The notes: a model not told the origin generated them from the letters alone. DNA of 64,000 nt from Aldehydirespirator sp965204415 (GCA_965204415.1 CBDBEL010000004.1:1116001-1180000), one strand, 5' to 3'. Numbered from the stretch's first letter, positions 48,504 through 58,603 are shown. Translations and numbers: made by a program.

Positions 48504-49619
48504 GTGCGCAATTCAAGGTGCCGGCTGCTGTGGCTGCCGGTGATTCTCGTGACGTTGTCGCTCGTGGCCGCAGCATGCGGAGACGACGAGGACGAAGTTG
48601 CAACCCCGGCGGCCAGCACGGACACCGGCACCACCGAGTCCGGCGGCGCCGGCACGACCGAGTCCGGCACGACCGAGTCGGGCACCGCCGATGCCGCGCC
48701 GACCACGACAGTCGAGGCCATGACCGAAGAGGAGATGGCCACGGTCTCGGGTGAGGTGAACATTTCGGGTTCGTCGACGGTTGAGCCGATCTCGATCCGG
48801 GTGGCTGAGCTGTTCGAGGACGTGGCCCCGGATGTGTCGGTGACCGTGGACGGCCCCGGCACCGGCGACGGCTTCAAGCTGTTCTGTGAGGGCGCCACCG
48901 ACATCTCCGACGCCTCCCGCCAGATCAAGGACTCCGAGAAGGAGGACTGCTTCGAGGCCGGCATCACCAACATCGTCGAGCTCAAGGTGGGCATCGACGG
49001 CATCGCGGTGATGACCAACGCCGACAACGGCGCCGTCGAGTGCTTGAACTTCCACCAACTCTTCGACCTCATCGGCCCCAACGGCGAGGGCACCAGCACC
49101 TGGGCCGAGGCCTCCGCGGGCCTGCCCGACGCCCCGCTGGACATCTTCGGCCCCGGCGAGGAGTCAGGCACCTTCGACTCCTTCATCGAGATCGTCCTCG
49201 AGGACCTCGCCGACGAGGCCGGCACCGACGCCACCACCCGCACCGACTACAGCCCCTCGGGCGACGACAACGTCATCCTGCAGGGCATCCAGTCCAGCGA
49301 CACCAGCTTGGGCTGGGTCGGCTTCGCCTTCACAATCAACGCCTCAGGCGTCAAGCTGCTCGACGTCGACGGCGGCGACGGATGCGTGACACCCACCTCC
49401 GACACCATCGCCTCCAACGAGTACCCGATCAGCCGGGACCTGTGGATCTACGTCAATGCCGACCGCGCCGCCGCCAACCCGGCCCTGGTCGCCTACGTCG
49501 ACTTCTACGTCTCCGACGCCCTCGGCCAGGCCGTCAGCGAAGTCGGCTACGTGCCCCTCACCGACGCGGCGCACACCGAGACCGCCGACCGCTGGCACAG
49601 CCGCACCCTCATCAGCTAG
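48504..49619 (+). CDS. pstS: Phosphate ABC transporter substrate-binding lipoprotein
   Basis: 371 residues. A lipoprotein signal (VTLSLVAAAC) leads into a Thr/Glu/Ser-rich linker of about 55 residues, then the PstS fold: ISGSSTVEPISIRVAELF, DGPGTGDGFKLFCEG, DISDASRQIKDSE, GPGEESGTFDSF and the C-terminal FYVSDALGQAVSEVGYVPL. Serine/threonine/aspartate positions that hold phosphate (S-S-T, S-G-T) are in place. The GTG start has GGAGG about 9 bp upstream. First gene of pstS-C-A-B-phoU-kinase, behind PHO-box-like repeats. Confidence 0.93.
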   Translation: MRNSRCRLLWLPVILVTLSLVAAACGDDEDEVATPAASTDTGTTESGGAGTTESGTTESGTADAAPTTTVEAMTEEEMATVSGEVNISGSSTVEPISIRVAELFEDVAPDVSVTVDGPGTGDGFKLFCEGATDISDASRQIKDSEKEDCFEAGITNIVELKVGIDGIAVMTNADNGAVECLNFHQLFDLIGPNGEGTSTWAEASAGLPDAPLDIFGPGEESGTFDSFIEIVLEDLADEAGTDATTRTDYSPSGDDNVILQGIQSSDTSLGWVGFAFTINASGVKLLDVDGGDGCVTPTSDTIASNEYPISRDLWIYVNADRAAANPALVAYVDFYVSDALGQAVSEVGYVPLTDAAHTETADRWHSRTLIS

Positions 49620-49668
49620 ACAACCGGGCGCCCGCGCCCGGATCAGACCAGGACGTTCCTTCCACCAG

Positions 49669-50820
49669 ATGACCGACACGAGCGTCGTACACCCAGAGCT
49701 GCTCACCGTTGATCAGCTTCAGATCGCGCCTTCCCGAAGGTACCGCGAGGTGATCATCCGCTACAGCCTCCTGGTGACGGCGCTCGTGTCGGTCCTGGTG
49801 AGCACGCTGATCGTGTGGAGCCTCCTGCGGGAGGCGTGGACCTTCATCACCGGCGTGGTGTGGGCCGACACCTGGGGACAGCAGGGATGGTTCCCCCGTC
49901 GGGGCCTCTACGACATCCCAACGATCGTCGTTCCCTCCCTGATCGTCACCGGCATCGCCATGGTGGTGGCCGGCCCCCTCGGGCTGGGGGCCGCGGTGTA
50001 CCTGTCGGAGTACGCCAACCGGAAGACCCGGGCCTGGCTGAAGCCCGCACTTGAGATCCTGGCCGGCATCCCCTCGGTCGTTCTGGGCTTCTTCGCGCTC
50101 ACCTGGATCGCGCCCAACATCGTAGGACGCATCGGCAAGACCACCTTCCTGGTGCTGGGAGCGCTCATCCTGATCGCCTACGCGGCGGTTTCGGCTGGCA
50201 TCGCACGGAACAAGGTCAAGCAGTACCGGGAGGGCACCGCCGATCCCTCAGCCCGTGTCTCCGCGGTGCTGTCGATAGCCATGCTGGTGGTGGCCTTCGG
50301 GCTGGCCCTGGCCTGGACCCTGAACGTCTGGCTGGAGTTCGTGCCCAACAACGCCGGGTCTCTGGCCGCGGCCGGCATCGGAGTGGGCATCCTCACCATC
50401 CCGCTGGTGGCCTCGATCTCCGAAGACGCCATGGCGGCGGTGCCCGACTCGCTGCGGGAGGCCTCGGCCGGGCTCGGGGCCCGCAAGAGGACCACGGCCA
50501 CCACCGTCGTGCTGCCGGCGGCGATCTCCGGCATCGTGGCCGCGTTCATCGTGGCCATCTCCAGGGCGATCGGCGAGACCATGGTGGTCTTCATGGCCGG
50601 CGGAGCGGCCGACGCGGCCCGGTTCACCGACACCCCCTTCGAGGGAGGCCTGACCATGACCGCGGCCATGGCCTCGCTGGCCTCGGGCACCGACAGCGTC
50701 GTGGGCGAGGGCCTGACCTTCCAGAGCCTCTACTTCGTGGGCCTGCTGCTGTTCCTGATCACGCTGAGCCTCAACATCGTGGCGTCGCGCTTCGTGTCGA
50801 AGGTCCGCGAGGCCTACTAG
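49669..50820 (+). CDS. pstC: Phosphate ABC transporter permease PstC
   Basis: 383 residues, six core membrane segments. The first is IIRYSLLVTALVSVLVSTLIVW; the core segments begin at IPTIVVPSLIVTGIAMVVAG and the signature for contact with PstB is in PDSLREASAGLGARKRTT. GAAVYLSEYANRKTRAWLKP and SRAIGETMVVFMAGG are typical. A loop between segments (about 170-200, ARNKVKQYREGTADPSARV) is longer than in E. coli. The ATG is 49 bp after pstS. Confidence 0.92.
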   Translation: MTDTSVVHPELLTVDQLQIAPSRRYREVIIRYSLLVTALVSVLVSTLIVWSLLREAWTFITGVVWADTWGQQGWFPRRGLYDIPTIVVPSLIVTGIAMVVAGPLGLGAAVYLSEYANRKTRAWLKPALEILAGIPSVVLGFFALTWIAPNIVGRIGKTTFLVLGALILIAYAAVSAGIARNKVKQYREGTADPSARVSAVLSIAMLVVAFGLALAWTLNVWLEFVPNNAGSLAAAGIGVGILTIPLVASISEDAMAAVPDSLREASAGLGARKRTTATTVVLPAAISGIVAAFIVAISRAIGETMVVFMAGGAADAARFTDTPFEGGLTMTAAMASLASGTDSVVGEGLTFQSLYFVGLLLFLITLSLNIVASRFVSKVREAY

Positions 50821-50933
50821 TGGTGCGTCGTCGAAACGGCTGCACCGTGGCGAACCGCCGGCGGCCTTGCCGAATGCGCCGCGCGGGCCGCGTCGCCAAG
50901 TCGCAGACAGAGCACTAGGGAGGCCGCGAGCAC

Positions 50934-51896
50934 ATGATCAGCCGCCTCTCTGACGACAAGTCCCGGGCCGCCATCGCCGCCTCCATCGAGAGGCGCAGGG
51001 TGGACACCCGGGGCCTGCTGTTCAAGACGGTGCTCCAGTCGTGCCTGCTGATCACGCTGGCCCTGCTGGCCGTGCTGCTGGTGACCGTCGCCATCGACAG
51101 CACCGACCAGCTCGGAACCCGCCTGTGGGACTTCCTCCAGGGCACGCTGCGGTCCCGGTCCATCGACGAGCGTCTCGGCATCCACCAGGGCATGTACGGC
51201 TCGCTGTGGATCGCCATCATCGTGGCCGTGCTGGCGTTCCCCATAGGGATCGGCGCGGCGGTGTACCTCGAGGAGTACGCGCCCCGGAACCGCTTCACCT
51301 CCTTCATCGAGGTCAACATCCGCAACCTGGCCGGCGTGCCGTCGGTGGTCTACGGCCTGCTCGGGCTGGCATTGCTGCTGAACGGCCAGATCTTCGGCCT
51401 CGACCGCCTGACCGGCGGGAGCTCCGCGCTGTCGGGAGGGATCACGCTGGCCATCCTGGTGCTCCCCATCGTGGTCATCACCTCCGGCGAGGCCTTCCGG
51501 GCTGTGCCCGCCTCGCTGAGGGAGGGCGCCTACGGCGTGGGGGCCACCCGATGGGAGATGATCCGCACCCAGGTGCTGCCCTACGCCGCGCCGGGCATTC
51601 TCACCGGCACGCTGCTGTCGATGGCCCGCGCCGTCGGCGAGGCCGCTCCGCTGATACTGGTGGGCGCAATCTCGGGCCGGCTCGGCGGCAATCCCGGGCT
51701 CTTCGACGTCGGCGCCCTAACCGACCAGTTCACGGCTCTGCCCATCGTCATCACCGGCTGGACAGTGCAGTCGGGCCGTGACGCCGGCTTCACCGCGGCC
51801 GCGGCCGCCGCCATCGTCGTGCTGCTCGTGTTCGTGCTAATGATGAACTCCGCCGCCATCCTGCTGCGGAACCGGTTCGAGAAGAAGAGAGGCTGA
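50934..51896 (+). CDS. pstA: Phosphate ABC transporter permease PstA
   Basis: 320 residues with six membrane segments. Landmarks are GSLWIAIIVAVLAFPIGIGA, AVYLEEYAPRNRFTSFIE, NLAGVPSVVYGLLGLAL, the ATPase-contact loop PASLREGAYGVGATRWEM and SMARAVGEAAPLILVGAIS. It pairs with PstC to form the phosphate channel. A 113-bp gap separates it from pstC; I see no gene or clear signal in that gap. Stop to pstB GTG is 1 bp apart. Confidence 0.92.
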   Translation: MISRLSDDKSRAAIAASIERRRVDTRGLLFKTVLQSCLLITLALLAVLLVTVAIDSTDQLGTRLWDFLQGTLRSRSIDERLGIHQGMYGSLWIAIIVAVLAFPIGIGAAVYLEEYAPRNRFTSFIEVNIRNLAGVPSVVYGLLGLALLLNGQIFGLDRLTGGSSALSGGITLAILVLPIVVITSGEAFRAVPASLREGAYGVGATRWEMIRTQVLPYAAPGILTGTLLSMARAVGEAAPLILVGAISGRLGGNPGLFDVGALTDQFTALPIVITGWTVQSGRDAGFTAAAAAAIVVLLVFVLMMNSAAILLRNRFEKKRG

Positions 51897-51897
51897 A

Positions 51898-52773
<876 letters not shown>

Positions 52774-52819
52774 GGACGTGCAGCGTGACCGGCATGGCCC
52801 TCAAGGCAAGGAGCGCATC

Positions 52820-53581
52820 ATGACCGAACAGACCCGCAAGTCCTTCCACGCAGAGATCGACGAGATCAACGACCTGATCGTGCAGCTCGCCGCCCGGGCC
52901 GGCGACGCCGTCGCCAGGGCGACCGACGCGCTGCTCCGCTACGACCTGATCGAGGCCCAGCAGATCATCGACGACGACGAGCACATAGACATGACCGCCA
53001 TCGATGTCGAGGAGAAGTGCCAGAGCCTCCTCGCCCTGCAGCAGCCCATGGCCGGCGACCTCCGCCAGATACTGGCCGCCATGTGGATAACCGCCGAGCT
53101 CGAGCGCACCGGCGGGCTGGCCTGCAACATCTGCAAGGGCGCCCGCCGGATGTTCCCCGCGGAGCTGCCGCCGAGGCTCCGGGGCCTGATCGCGGAGATG
53201 AGCGAGGAGGCCATCCGGCTCATCCGGCTGTCGGTGGACTCCTACTCCGAGCGCGACGCCGGGCTGGCCAGCGCCCTCGACGACATCGACGACCGGCTCG
53301 ACAGCCTCCACCGGACGTTCGTGCGGAACCTCCTGGAGGTCTCCCGGTCCAAGGACCTCGACGTCCAGCCCGCGGTCCAGCTGGCCCTGATCGCCCGCTA
53401 CTACGAGCGCATCGGCGACCACGCCGTGAACGTCAGCGACCGGGTCCGCTACATGGTGTCGGGCGTCATGCCGTGGCGGGGCGGGATGCCTAGGCACGCG
53501 ACCCGCGAGGAACGCATCATCCAGGATCTGGACCCCGATCCGACCGAGATGTCGGCCAACGGCGAGGACAAGGCCGAATAG
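52820..53581 (+). CDS. phoU: Phosphate signalling protein PhoU
   Basis: 253 residues, all-helical, with the two tandem three-helix PhoU repeats. Each has its E/D-x-x-x-D metal-type motif: IDMTAIDVEEKCQSLLALQQP and LQLALIARYYERIGDHAVN-like segments (here VQLALIARYYERIGDHAVN near residue 190). PhoU links the Pst transporter to the PhoR-type kinase and damps signalling when phosphate is plentiful. The ATG at 52820 has AAGGAG 7 bp upstream. The gene follows pstB by 46 bp and precedes the kinase. Confidence 0.92.
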   Translation: MTEQTRKSFHAEIDEINDLIVQLAARAGDAVARATDALLRYDLIEAQQIIDDDEHIDMTAIDVEEKCQSLLALQQPMAGDLRQILAAMWITAELERTGGLACNICKGARRMFPAELPPRLRGLIAEMSEEAIRLIRLSVDSYSERDAGLASALDDIDDRLDSLHRTFVRNLLEVSRSKDLDVQPAVQLALIARYYERIGDHAVNVSDRVRYMVSGVMPWRGGMPRHATREERIIQDLDPDPTEMSANGEDKAE

Positions 53582-53636
53582 GCCGCCGCTGATGGCTTCG
53601 CTCATCATCGGAGCAGCCGGTTAGGGTCGGCGTCCA

Positions 53637-54845
53637 ATGACGTCGCTCATCGTCGGAGCACTGCTGGCGGCGGGCGGCGCGATGGCGGGCATCGCGTTGG
53701 ATCGAGCCCGGCTCCGGCGATGGCTCCGGCGCCTGTCGCCCCCACGCCAGCCCGACCGCGGCCGGCGACTGTCGGTCCGCCGCTTCGTGGAGGCCGCCCA
53801 GAAACACCGGGATCACGCCGAGGCGCACAGCCTCTCGGCCCGAACCGAGGCGCAGCGGCTCGAGTCGAGCCTGGACGGACTGCGGTCGGGGCTCGTGCTG
53901 TGCGACGCCGGCGGGCAGGTAGTCGCCCACAACGCGGCCGCGGACATCTTCTTGCAGGCTCGTCACGGCGAGGCTCTCGTCAGCCGGGTCATCAAGGACC
54001 TGCTCGAGAAGGCCCGAGCCGGCGAGCGGGTCACGACCACCGTCGAGCTGCACACCGAGCCCCGCCGTATCTACGAGGTGGAGGCGCTCCCGGTCGAGCG
54101 CCGGGGCGAGATGCTCGGAGCGGTGGCGCTGGTCAGGGACATGACCGAGCATCAGCGCATCGAGTCTGTGCGGCGGGACTTCGTGGCCAACGTCAGCCAC
54201 GAGCTCAAGACCCCGATCGGCGCGCTGAGCCTGCTGGCCGACTCGCTGGCCGCCGATCCCGAGCCGGAAGTGGCGTCCCGCCTCGCGGGGCGCATGCAGG
54301 TGGAGATCCAGCGGGTCGACAACACCATCGACGACCTGCTGACCCTGGCGATGCTGGAGGATGACAGCAGCCGGGGGGACGAGCGGATCGACATCGACGC
54401 GGTGGTGGCGGCCGCCATCGACCGCATCTCGGAGACGGCCGAGCAGCGCGACATCAAGGTGATCGTCTCGGAACACGCCAGCGTCGAGCCGTTCCAGGGA
54501 TCGCGCCTGCATCTCGAGTCGGCCCTGTTCAACCTGCTCGACAACGCGGTGAAGTTCAGCGAGCCCGGCGGCCGGGTCGACATAGGCGTGGAGACCGATG
54601 ACCAGATCCTGAAGCTGTCGGTTACCGACGAGGGCATCGGCATTCCGGCAACGGAGCGATCACGCATCTTCGAACGCTTCTACCGGGTGGACCGGGCCCG
54701 GAGCCGCAACACGGGAGGCACGGGCCTGGGGCTGTCCATCGTGCGCCACGTGGCCCTCAATCACGGCGGCGACGTCAGCGTGAGTTCACGGGAGGGCTAC
54801 GGGTCGCAGTTCACCGTCACCCTCCCCCTCGACAACGGCGCCTGA
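53637..54845 (+). CDS. PhoR/SenX3-type sensor histidine kinase
   Basis: 402 residues. One short N-terminal membrane segment (SLIVGALLAAGGAMAGIAL), a coiled stretch, a PAS domain (about 80-170, SSLDGLRSGLVLCDAGGQVV), then the histidine box VANVSHELKTPIGAL with the phospho-accepting His near residue 188. The ATPase boxes follow: N (FNLLDNAVKFSEPGG), G1 (VTDEGIGIP), F (RIFERFYRVD) and G2 (GGTGLGLSIV). It most resembles SenX3, which controls the phosphate regulon in actinobacteria. Its partner response regulator is not next to it; a dispersed repeat follows and then an unrelated gene. Confidence 0.9.
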   Translation: MTSLIVGALLAAGGAMAGIALDRARLRRWLRRLSPPRQPDRGRRLSVRRFVEAAQKHRDHAEAHSLSARTEAQRLESSLDGLRSGLVLCDAGGQVVAHNAAADIFLQARHGEALVSRVIKDLLEKARAGERVTTTVELHTEPRRIYEVEALPVERRGEMLGAVALVRDMTEHQRIESVRRDFVANVSHELKTPIGALSLLADSLAADPEPEVASRLAGRMQVEIQRVDNTIDDLLTLAMLEDDSSRGDERIDIDAVVAAAIDRISETAEQRDIKVIVSEHASVEPFQGSRLHLESALFNLLDNAVKFSEPGGRVDIGVETDDQILKLSVTDEGIGIPATERSRIFERFYRVDRARSRNTGGTGLGLSIVRHVALNHGGDVSVSSREGYGSQFTVTLPLDNGA

Positions 54846-54893
54846 GAGCGCGCGCAAATAGGTGAAGGCGTTTCGCTGCGCAACGGTGTCATT

Positions 54894-54982
54894 CCCGCTC
54901 TTGTTCGCTTCGCTCACGGGCCGCTCGGGCCACGGCCTCGCCCGTATGGCGCAAACTCGCCCCACCTATCTGCTCGGCCTCT
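54894..54982 (-). repeat. Dispersed repeat, copy G (after the kinase gene)
   Basis: A full minus-strand copy. Reading that strand, AGAGGCCGAGC (54982-54972) is followed by a variable middle, then CATACGGGCGAGG through AACAAGAGCGGG ending at 54894. It lies in the 154-bp gap between the convergent kinase and hydrolase genes, where a response regulator might have been expected. Confidence 0.88.
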
Positions 54983-54999
54983 GAGAGCAGCCGTCGCAG

Positions 55000-55800
55000 C
55001 TAGCCGTGGCGGCCGGAGCCGTTCGATTCACCCGTAGCGGCTAGAGCCAACAGCGACTGGCGCTGGCGCTCGAGCCAGCCGAGCAGCACGGCCACCGCTC
55101 GGGGGTCGTGACGGAGATGGTGGCCGGCGCCGCTGATGATCCTCAGGTCAGATCCCGGATGGGCGTCGGCCAGCACCCGGGCATCGAATACGGGCACGGT
55201 CTCGTCGTCGCTGCCGTGGAGAACGAGCAGCGACCGGTCCCCCAGCGACTCCGCGGCCTCGACGGCCCGTACGGAGCGGATCTCCGCAGCCCATCGATCG
55301 AACCGCTCGGGGAACTCCGGGTCGCTCACGACCCCCACCTCCCGGGCCCACACCAGCAGCTTACGGGGGTTGCGGGCCCAGTCCTCGAAATCGGCCGGCG
55401 CGGCCACCGCGGCCACACCCCGAACCCGCTCGTCGGTGCTGGCCACCACCACGGCCAGCGCGCCTCCGGTTCCGAAGCCGATGAGCCAGATCCCGTCGCA
55501 GCTCACTTCCGAGGCAAGGAAATCGACCGCGCCGGCGAGGTCGCGCCTCCAGCCGTCGAGCGAGAAGTCGCCAGAGGAGCCGGCCACCCCCCTCGACGCG
55601 TAGGTCAGGGCGGCGAACCCGGTCTCGGCCGCGATCAGGTCGGCGAGAGCCGGCATCGTCCTCGTCGAGTTGATGCCGCCGCCCGCCTCGGTGGGGAAGC
55701 CGTGGACGATCACCGCCGCCGGCTGCACTGCGGGAGACCGTGCCGGGCGGGCCAGATGGGCGGTCAGCGTGTTCGAGTCGACGGTGAACCGGCCCTCCAT
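55000..55800 (-). CDS. Alpha/beta-hydrolase-fold protein lacking the usual nucleophile serine
   Basis: 266 residues. Fold landmarks: oxyanion-side VIVHGFPTEAGGG, YASRGVAGSSGDFS, the nucleophile elbow position GFGTGGALAVVV, acid region LVLHGSDDETVPVFDARVLA and final histidine in ISGAGHHLRHDP. The elbow should be G-x-S-x-G but here is G-F-G-T-G, with Gly in place of Ser. It may be a non-hydrolytic member or use another residue. Asp and His of the triad appear present. The ATG at 55800 begins MEGRFTVDSN. Confidence 0.75.
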   Translation of the reverse strand: MEGRFTVDSNTLTAHLARPARSPAVQPAAVIVHGFPTEAGGGINSTRTMPALADLIAAETGFAALTYASRGVAGSSGDFSLDGWRRDLAGAVDFLASEVSCDGIWLIGFGTGGALAVVVASTDERVRGVAAVAAPADFEDWARNPRKLLVWAREVGVVSDPEFPERFDRWAAEIRSVRAVEAAESLGDRSLLVLHGSDDETVPVFDARVLADAHPGSDLRIISGAGHHLRHDPRAVAVLLGWLERQRQSLLALAATGESNGSGRHG

Positions 55801-55929
55801 CCGGGCCACGGTAACGCGGTGTGTTCGGGCGCGAGGTGGGGCGGGCCTAGCAGGCCCGCCCCACACGTCGATTCTTGCTGGAAATCCCGGTCGAGCCGTG
55901 TGGCACCCCGACAAGAGCCGTCGGTACCG

Positions 55930-56070
55930 CGCCGGATGTGACTAGGTCCGGCGACTCGATCCAGGGGTGGAGCTGGCGGGGATTCGCCAGTCGGTCCAGC
56001 TTGCCGTAGCTAGCGGCCAGCCACCTCCAAGGTCACAACGCATAAAGCACTCAGCTGGACCACCTCCTTT
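55930..56070 (-). other. Possible leader region with a strong Shine-Dalgarno-like motif
   Basis: Upstream of the hydrolase gene, the minus strand carries AAGGAAAGGAGGTGGTCCAG, a near-perfect complement of a 16S 3' end. A 17-codon frame starts at the GTG inside it (VVQLSALCVVTLEVAGR, then TAG), and an overlapping 33-codon frame starts MRCDLGGGWPLATASW. Either could be a regulatory leader peptide. No terminator or riboswitch that I recognise is present. About 130 bp separate it from the hydrolase ATG. Confidence 0.3.
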
Positions 56071-56125
56071 CCTTGGTGACACCAGTCAACCACATTCCAG
56101 CCCCTCACGCGATGCTTTGCCGGTT

Positions 56126-56585
56126 TCACGTCCCCCGATCAGCAGGCGGCTCGCCCGCGCTCAGGGCGCCTATCTCGTCCAGGTAGGCGAGTTGGGCCTC
56201 GAGGATGCAGACCACATCCACCGGGTCGGGGCCGCCCTCGGACATGGATCGGGCCACCACCGCGTCGTAGGCCGCTTCGGTGTCGCCCACGGCCATCTCG
56301 TCGACGGCCACCGCCGGGATCTCCCAGTTCCTGGCCGTGGGAGGTGGCCAGGCCGACCGATGCGAACCAGTCGAGGTGCCAGCCGAGCACCGTCCGGACG
56401 TCGTCGTAGCTGATCCTCGCGGTCACCTCGTCGGGCAGGTGGTCGGCCACGTACTCGACGGCGTCGGCGAGCCGGTAAACAGCCGGGGCGGTCTCGGTCT
56501 CCAGCCGCCCGACGGCGATGCCCACCGACACGAACGCGATCGCCACCACCAGGACGGCGCCGACGGCGACTATCAGCCAGATCAC
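56126..56585 (-). pseudogene. Conserved membrane-anchored protein, frameshifted
   Basis: The 5' part, from the ATG at 56585, encodes one membrane helix (MIWLIVAVGAVLVVAIAFVS) and a soluble region to ATSHGQELGD. Near 56325 the frame must change to continue as AVAVDEMAVGDTEAAYDAVV and then GGPDPVDVVCILEAQLAYLD to the stop at 56126. Both halves have coding character and seem to be one protein of about 150 residues. The break is either a real mutation or a sequencing error. Function unknown. Confidence 0.65.
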
Positions 56586-56624
56586 GGTGCCGGTGGCCGC
56601 GGCCGGCCAGGGACTCGGCCTCCG

Positions 56625-57740
56625 CTAGAGGCCGATGCGCTGGGCCAGCAGCTCCCGGTGGTAGGTGGGGTCGCCGAAGAGGAGCTCGGAGCTCTTGGCC
56701 CGCTTGAAGTAGAGGTGCGCGGGATGCTCCCACGTGAAGCCGATCCCGCCGTGGATCTGGATGTTCTCGGCGGCGGCGTGGAAATAGGCCTCCGAGCAGT
56801 AGCTCTTGGCCAGCGACGCCACCTGGGGGAGCTCGTCGTTCATCTCGGCCGCGCACCACCCCGCGTAGTAGGCGGCCGACTTGGCCGACTCCACCTCGAG
56901 CAGCATGTCGGCGCACTTGTGCTTGATGGCCTGGAACGAGCCGATGGGCCGGCCGAACTGCACCCGGACCTTGGCGTACTCCACCGACATGTCCAGGCAG
57001 CGCTGGGCTCCGCCCACCTGCTCGGCGGCCAGGGCCACTGAGGCGAGGTCGAGCACGCCCTCCAGCACCGGCCATCCCTGTCCCTCTTCGCCGATGAGCG
57101 CAGCCTCCACGCCCTCGAACGTGAGCTTGGCCTGCTTGCGGGTCTGGTCCATGGTCGACAGCGCGGTGCGGGTCAGCCCGGCGGCGCCGGGATCCACCGT
57201 GAACAGCGAGACGCCGCCGCCGGTGCGGGCGGCCACGATCAGCAGATCGGCGGTGTGGCCGTCGAGGACGTACATCTTGACGCCGTCCAGCCGCCACGCA
57301 CCGTTGTCCGCCGTCGCGGCCATGGTGATGCCGGGCTCGTCCCAGCGGCCGTTCTGCTCGGTGAAGGCCACCGTCCCCCTCGTCTCGCCCGAGGCGATGC
57401 CGGGCAGGTGGGCCTCCTTGGCCGACTCGTCACCACTGAGCATCAACGTGTTGGCGGCCATCACCGCCGACGAGAAGTAGGGGGCGCACAGCAGCGAGCG
57501 GCCCATCTCCTCGAGCACCACGACCTGCTCTATGCGGGTGAAGCCCTGGCCGCCGTAGTCCTCGGGGATGGTCAGCGCGGGCAGGCCCATCTGCTCGGAC
57601 ATCTGGGCCCACACGTCGGGGTCGAAGCCCTGCTCGGTGTCCATCTGCTCCCGAACCGCTGACTCGGGCGACTTCTCCTCCAGGAAGCTGCGAACGAAGT
57701 CTCGAAGCTGTTCCTGCTCATCGGTGAATGCGAAGTTCAC
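56625..57740 (-). CDS. Acyl-CoA dehydrogenase
   Basis: 371 residues. N-terminal helical domain NFAFTDEQEQLRDFVRSFLEEK, middle beta domain with TVAFTEQNGRWDE, and a C-terminal helical domain with the family sequence VRVQFGRPIGSFQAIKHKCADM and IQIHGGIGFTWEHPAHLYFKRAK. The position of the catalytic glutamate of short-chain enzymes (in the G-I-G-F-T-W-E region or the E in the preceding helix) cannot be fixed from sequence alone. It introduces a double bond into an acyl-CoA using FAD; this subgroup often acts on bulky or steroid-like substrates. GTG start at 57740. Confidence 0.88.
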   Translation of the reverse strand: MNFAFTDEQEQLRDFVRSFLEEKSPESAVREQMDTEQGFDPDVWAQMSEQMGLPALTIPEDYGGQGFTRIEQVVVLEEMGRSLLCAPYFSSAVMAANTLMLSGDESAKEAHLPGIASGETRGTVAFTEQNGRWDEPGITMAATADNGAWRLDGVKMYVLDGHTADLLIVAARTGGGVSLFTVDPGAAGLTRTALSTMDQTRKQAKLTFEGVEAALIGEEGQGWPVLEGVLDLASVALAAEQVGGAQRCLDMSVEYAKVRVQFGRPIGSFQAIKHKCADMLLEVESAKSAAYYAGWCAAEMNDELPQVASLAKSYCSEAYFHAAAENIQIHGGIGFTWEHPAHLYFKRAKSSELLFGDPTYHRELLAQRIGL

Positions 57741-57844
57741 GGTGGGGATCTCCTGAGAATCGAATCTGGTCGCCAAGCTATCGGGCCGATTCGGGCCTTG
57801 GACAGGCCGTAGTGCCCACCGTGGCCCCGCCGTAGGATCAGGGG

Positions 57845-58603
57845 GTGCCAGCAGCACCGCTCTTCGAGATCGACGGCCTGCATGTGGCCACCGCGGACGG
57901 CGGCGTCGAGATACTGCGGGGCGTGGACCTGGTGGTCGGCGCGGGCGAGCTGCACGCTCTCATGGGTCCCAACGGTTCGGGCAAGTCCACCCTGGCCGCC
58001 ACCCTGCTCGGCAGCCCCGAGTACGAGGTGACCAGCGGCTCGATCCGCTTCAAGGGCGAGGACATCACCTCGTGGCCTCCGGAGGTGCGGGGCAAGGCCG
58101 GCCTGTTCCTGGCCTTCCAGTACCCTCAGGAGATCCCGGGCGTGTCGGTGCGGAACTTCCTCACCCAGGCGCTGCAGGCCCGCAAGGGCACCGACGTCAG
58201 CACCATCGAGACCTACATGACGATGGTCGAGTGGATGGATCGGCTGGCCATCGACTCGCAGCTCATGGACCGCCACCTCAACGAGAAGTTCTCCGGCGGG
58301 GAGAAGAAACGCAACGAGATCCTCCAGATGGCGGTGCTGGAACCGGAGATGGCCATCCTCGACGAGACCGACACCGGGCTCGACATAGACGCCCTGCGCA
58401 TCGTCGCCACCGGGCTGAAGGAGGTCCGGTCCGAGCGGCCCACCCTCGGCGTCCTGGCCATCACCCACTTCCAGCGCATCCTCACCGCCGGCCTCGAGCC
58501 CGATCGGGTGCACGTGATCATGGACGGCCGCATCACCACCAGCGGCGGTCCCGAGCTGGCCGACGAGCTCGAGCGCGAGGGCTACGAGAGGTTCGCGGCG
58601 TGA
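57845..58603 (+). CDS. sufC: Fe-S assembly ATPase SufC
   Basis: 252 residues. ABC-type ATPase with Walker A GPNGSGKST near residue 41, the SufC-typical insertion VAFQYPQEIPGVSVRNFL (here FLAFQYPQEIPGVSVRNFLT), signature FSGGEKKRNEILQMA, Walker B AILDETDTGLDID, and the end VHVIMDGRITTSGGPELA. SufC works with SufB and SufD on the scaffold; neither is in this window and no upstream gene on this strand belongs to the set. The GTG start follows AGGGGG. Its TGA overlaps the sufS GTG. Confidence 0.93.
   Translation: MPAAPLFEIDGLHVATADGGVEILRGVDLVVGAGELHALMGPNGSGKSTLAATLLGSPEYEVTSGSIRFKGEDITSWPPEVRGKAGLFLAFQYPQEIPGVSVRNFLTQALQARKGTDVSTIETYMTMVEWMDRLAIDSQLMDRHLNEKFSGGEKKRNEILQMAVLEPEMAILDETDTGLDIDALRIVATGLKEVRSERPTLGVLAITHFQRILTAGLEPDRVHVIMDGRITTSGGPELADELEREGYERFAA

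Noticed and set aside
56040..56065. Plus-strand GCTGGACCACCTCCTTTCC as a 16S rRNA 3' end
   Set aside because: Similarity ends after about 19 bases and no other rRNA sequence is nearby; it is better explained as a Shine-Dalgarno-type site on the other strand.
56618..56640. CTAGAGGCCGATGCG at the acyl-CoA dehydrogenase stop as another dispersed repeat
   Set aside because: Only the first 9-10 bases match, there is no core, and it encodes the conserved C-terminus R-I-G-L of the enzyme.
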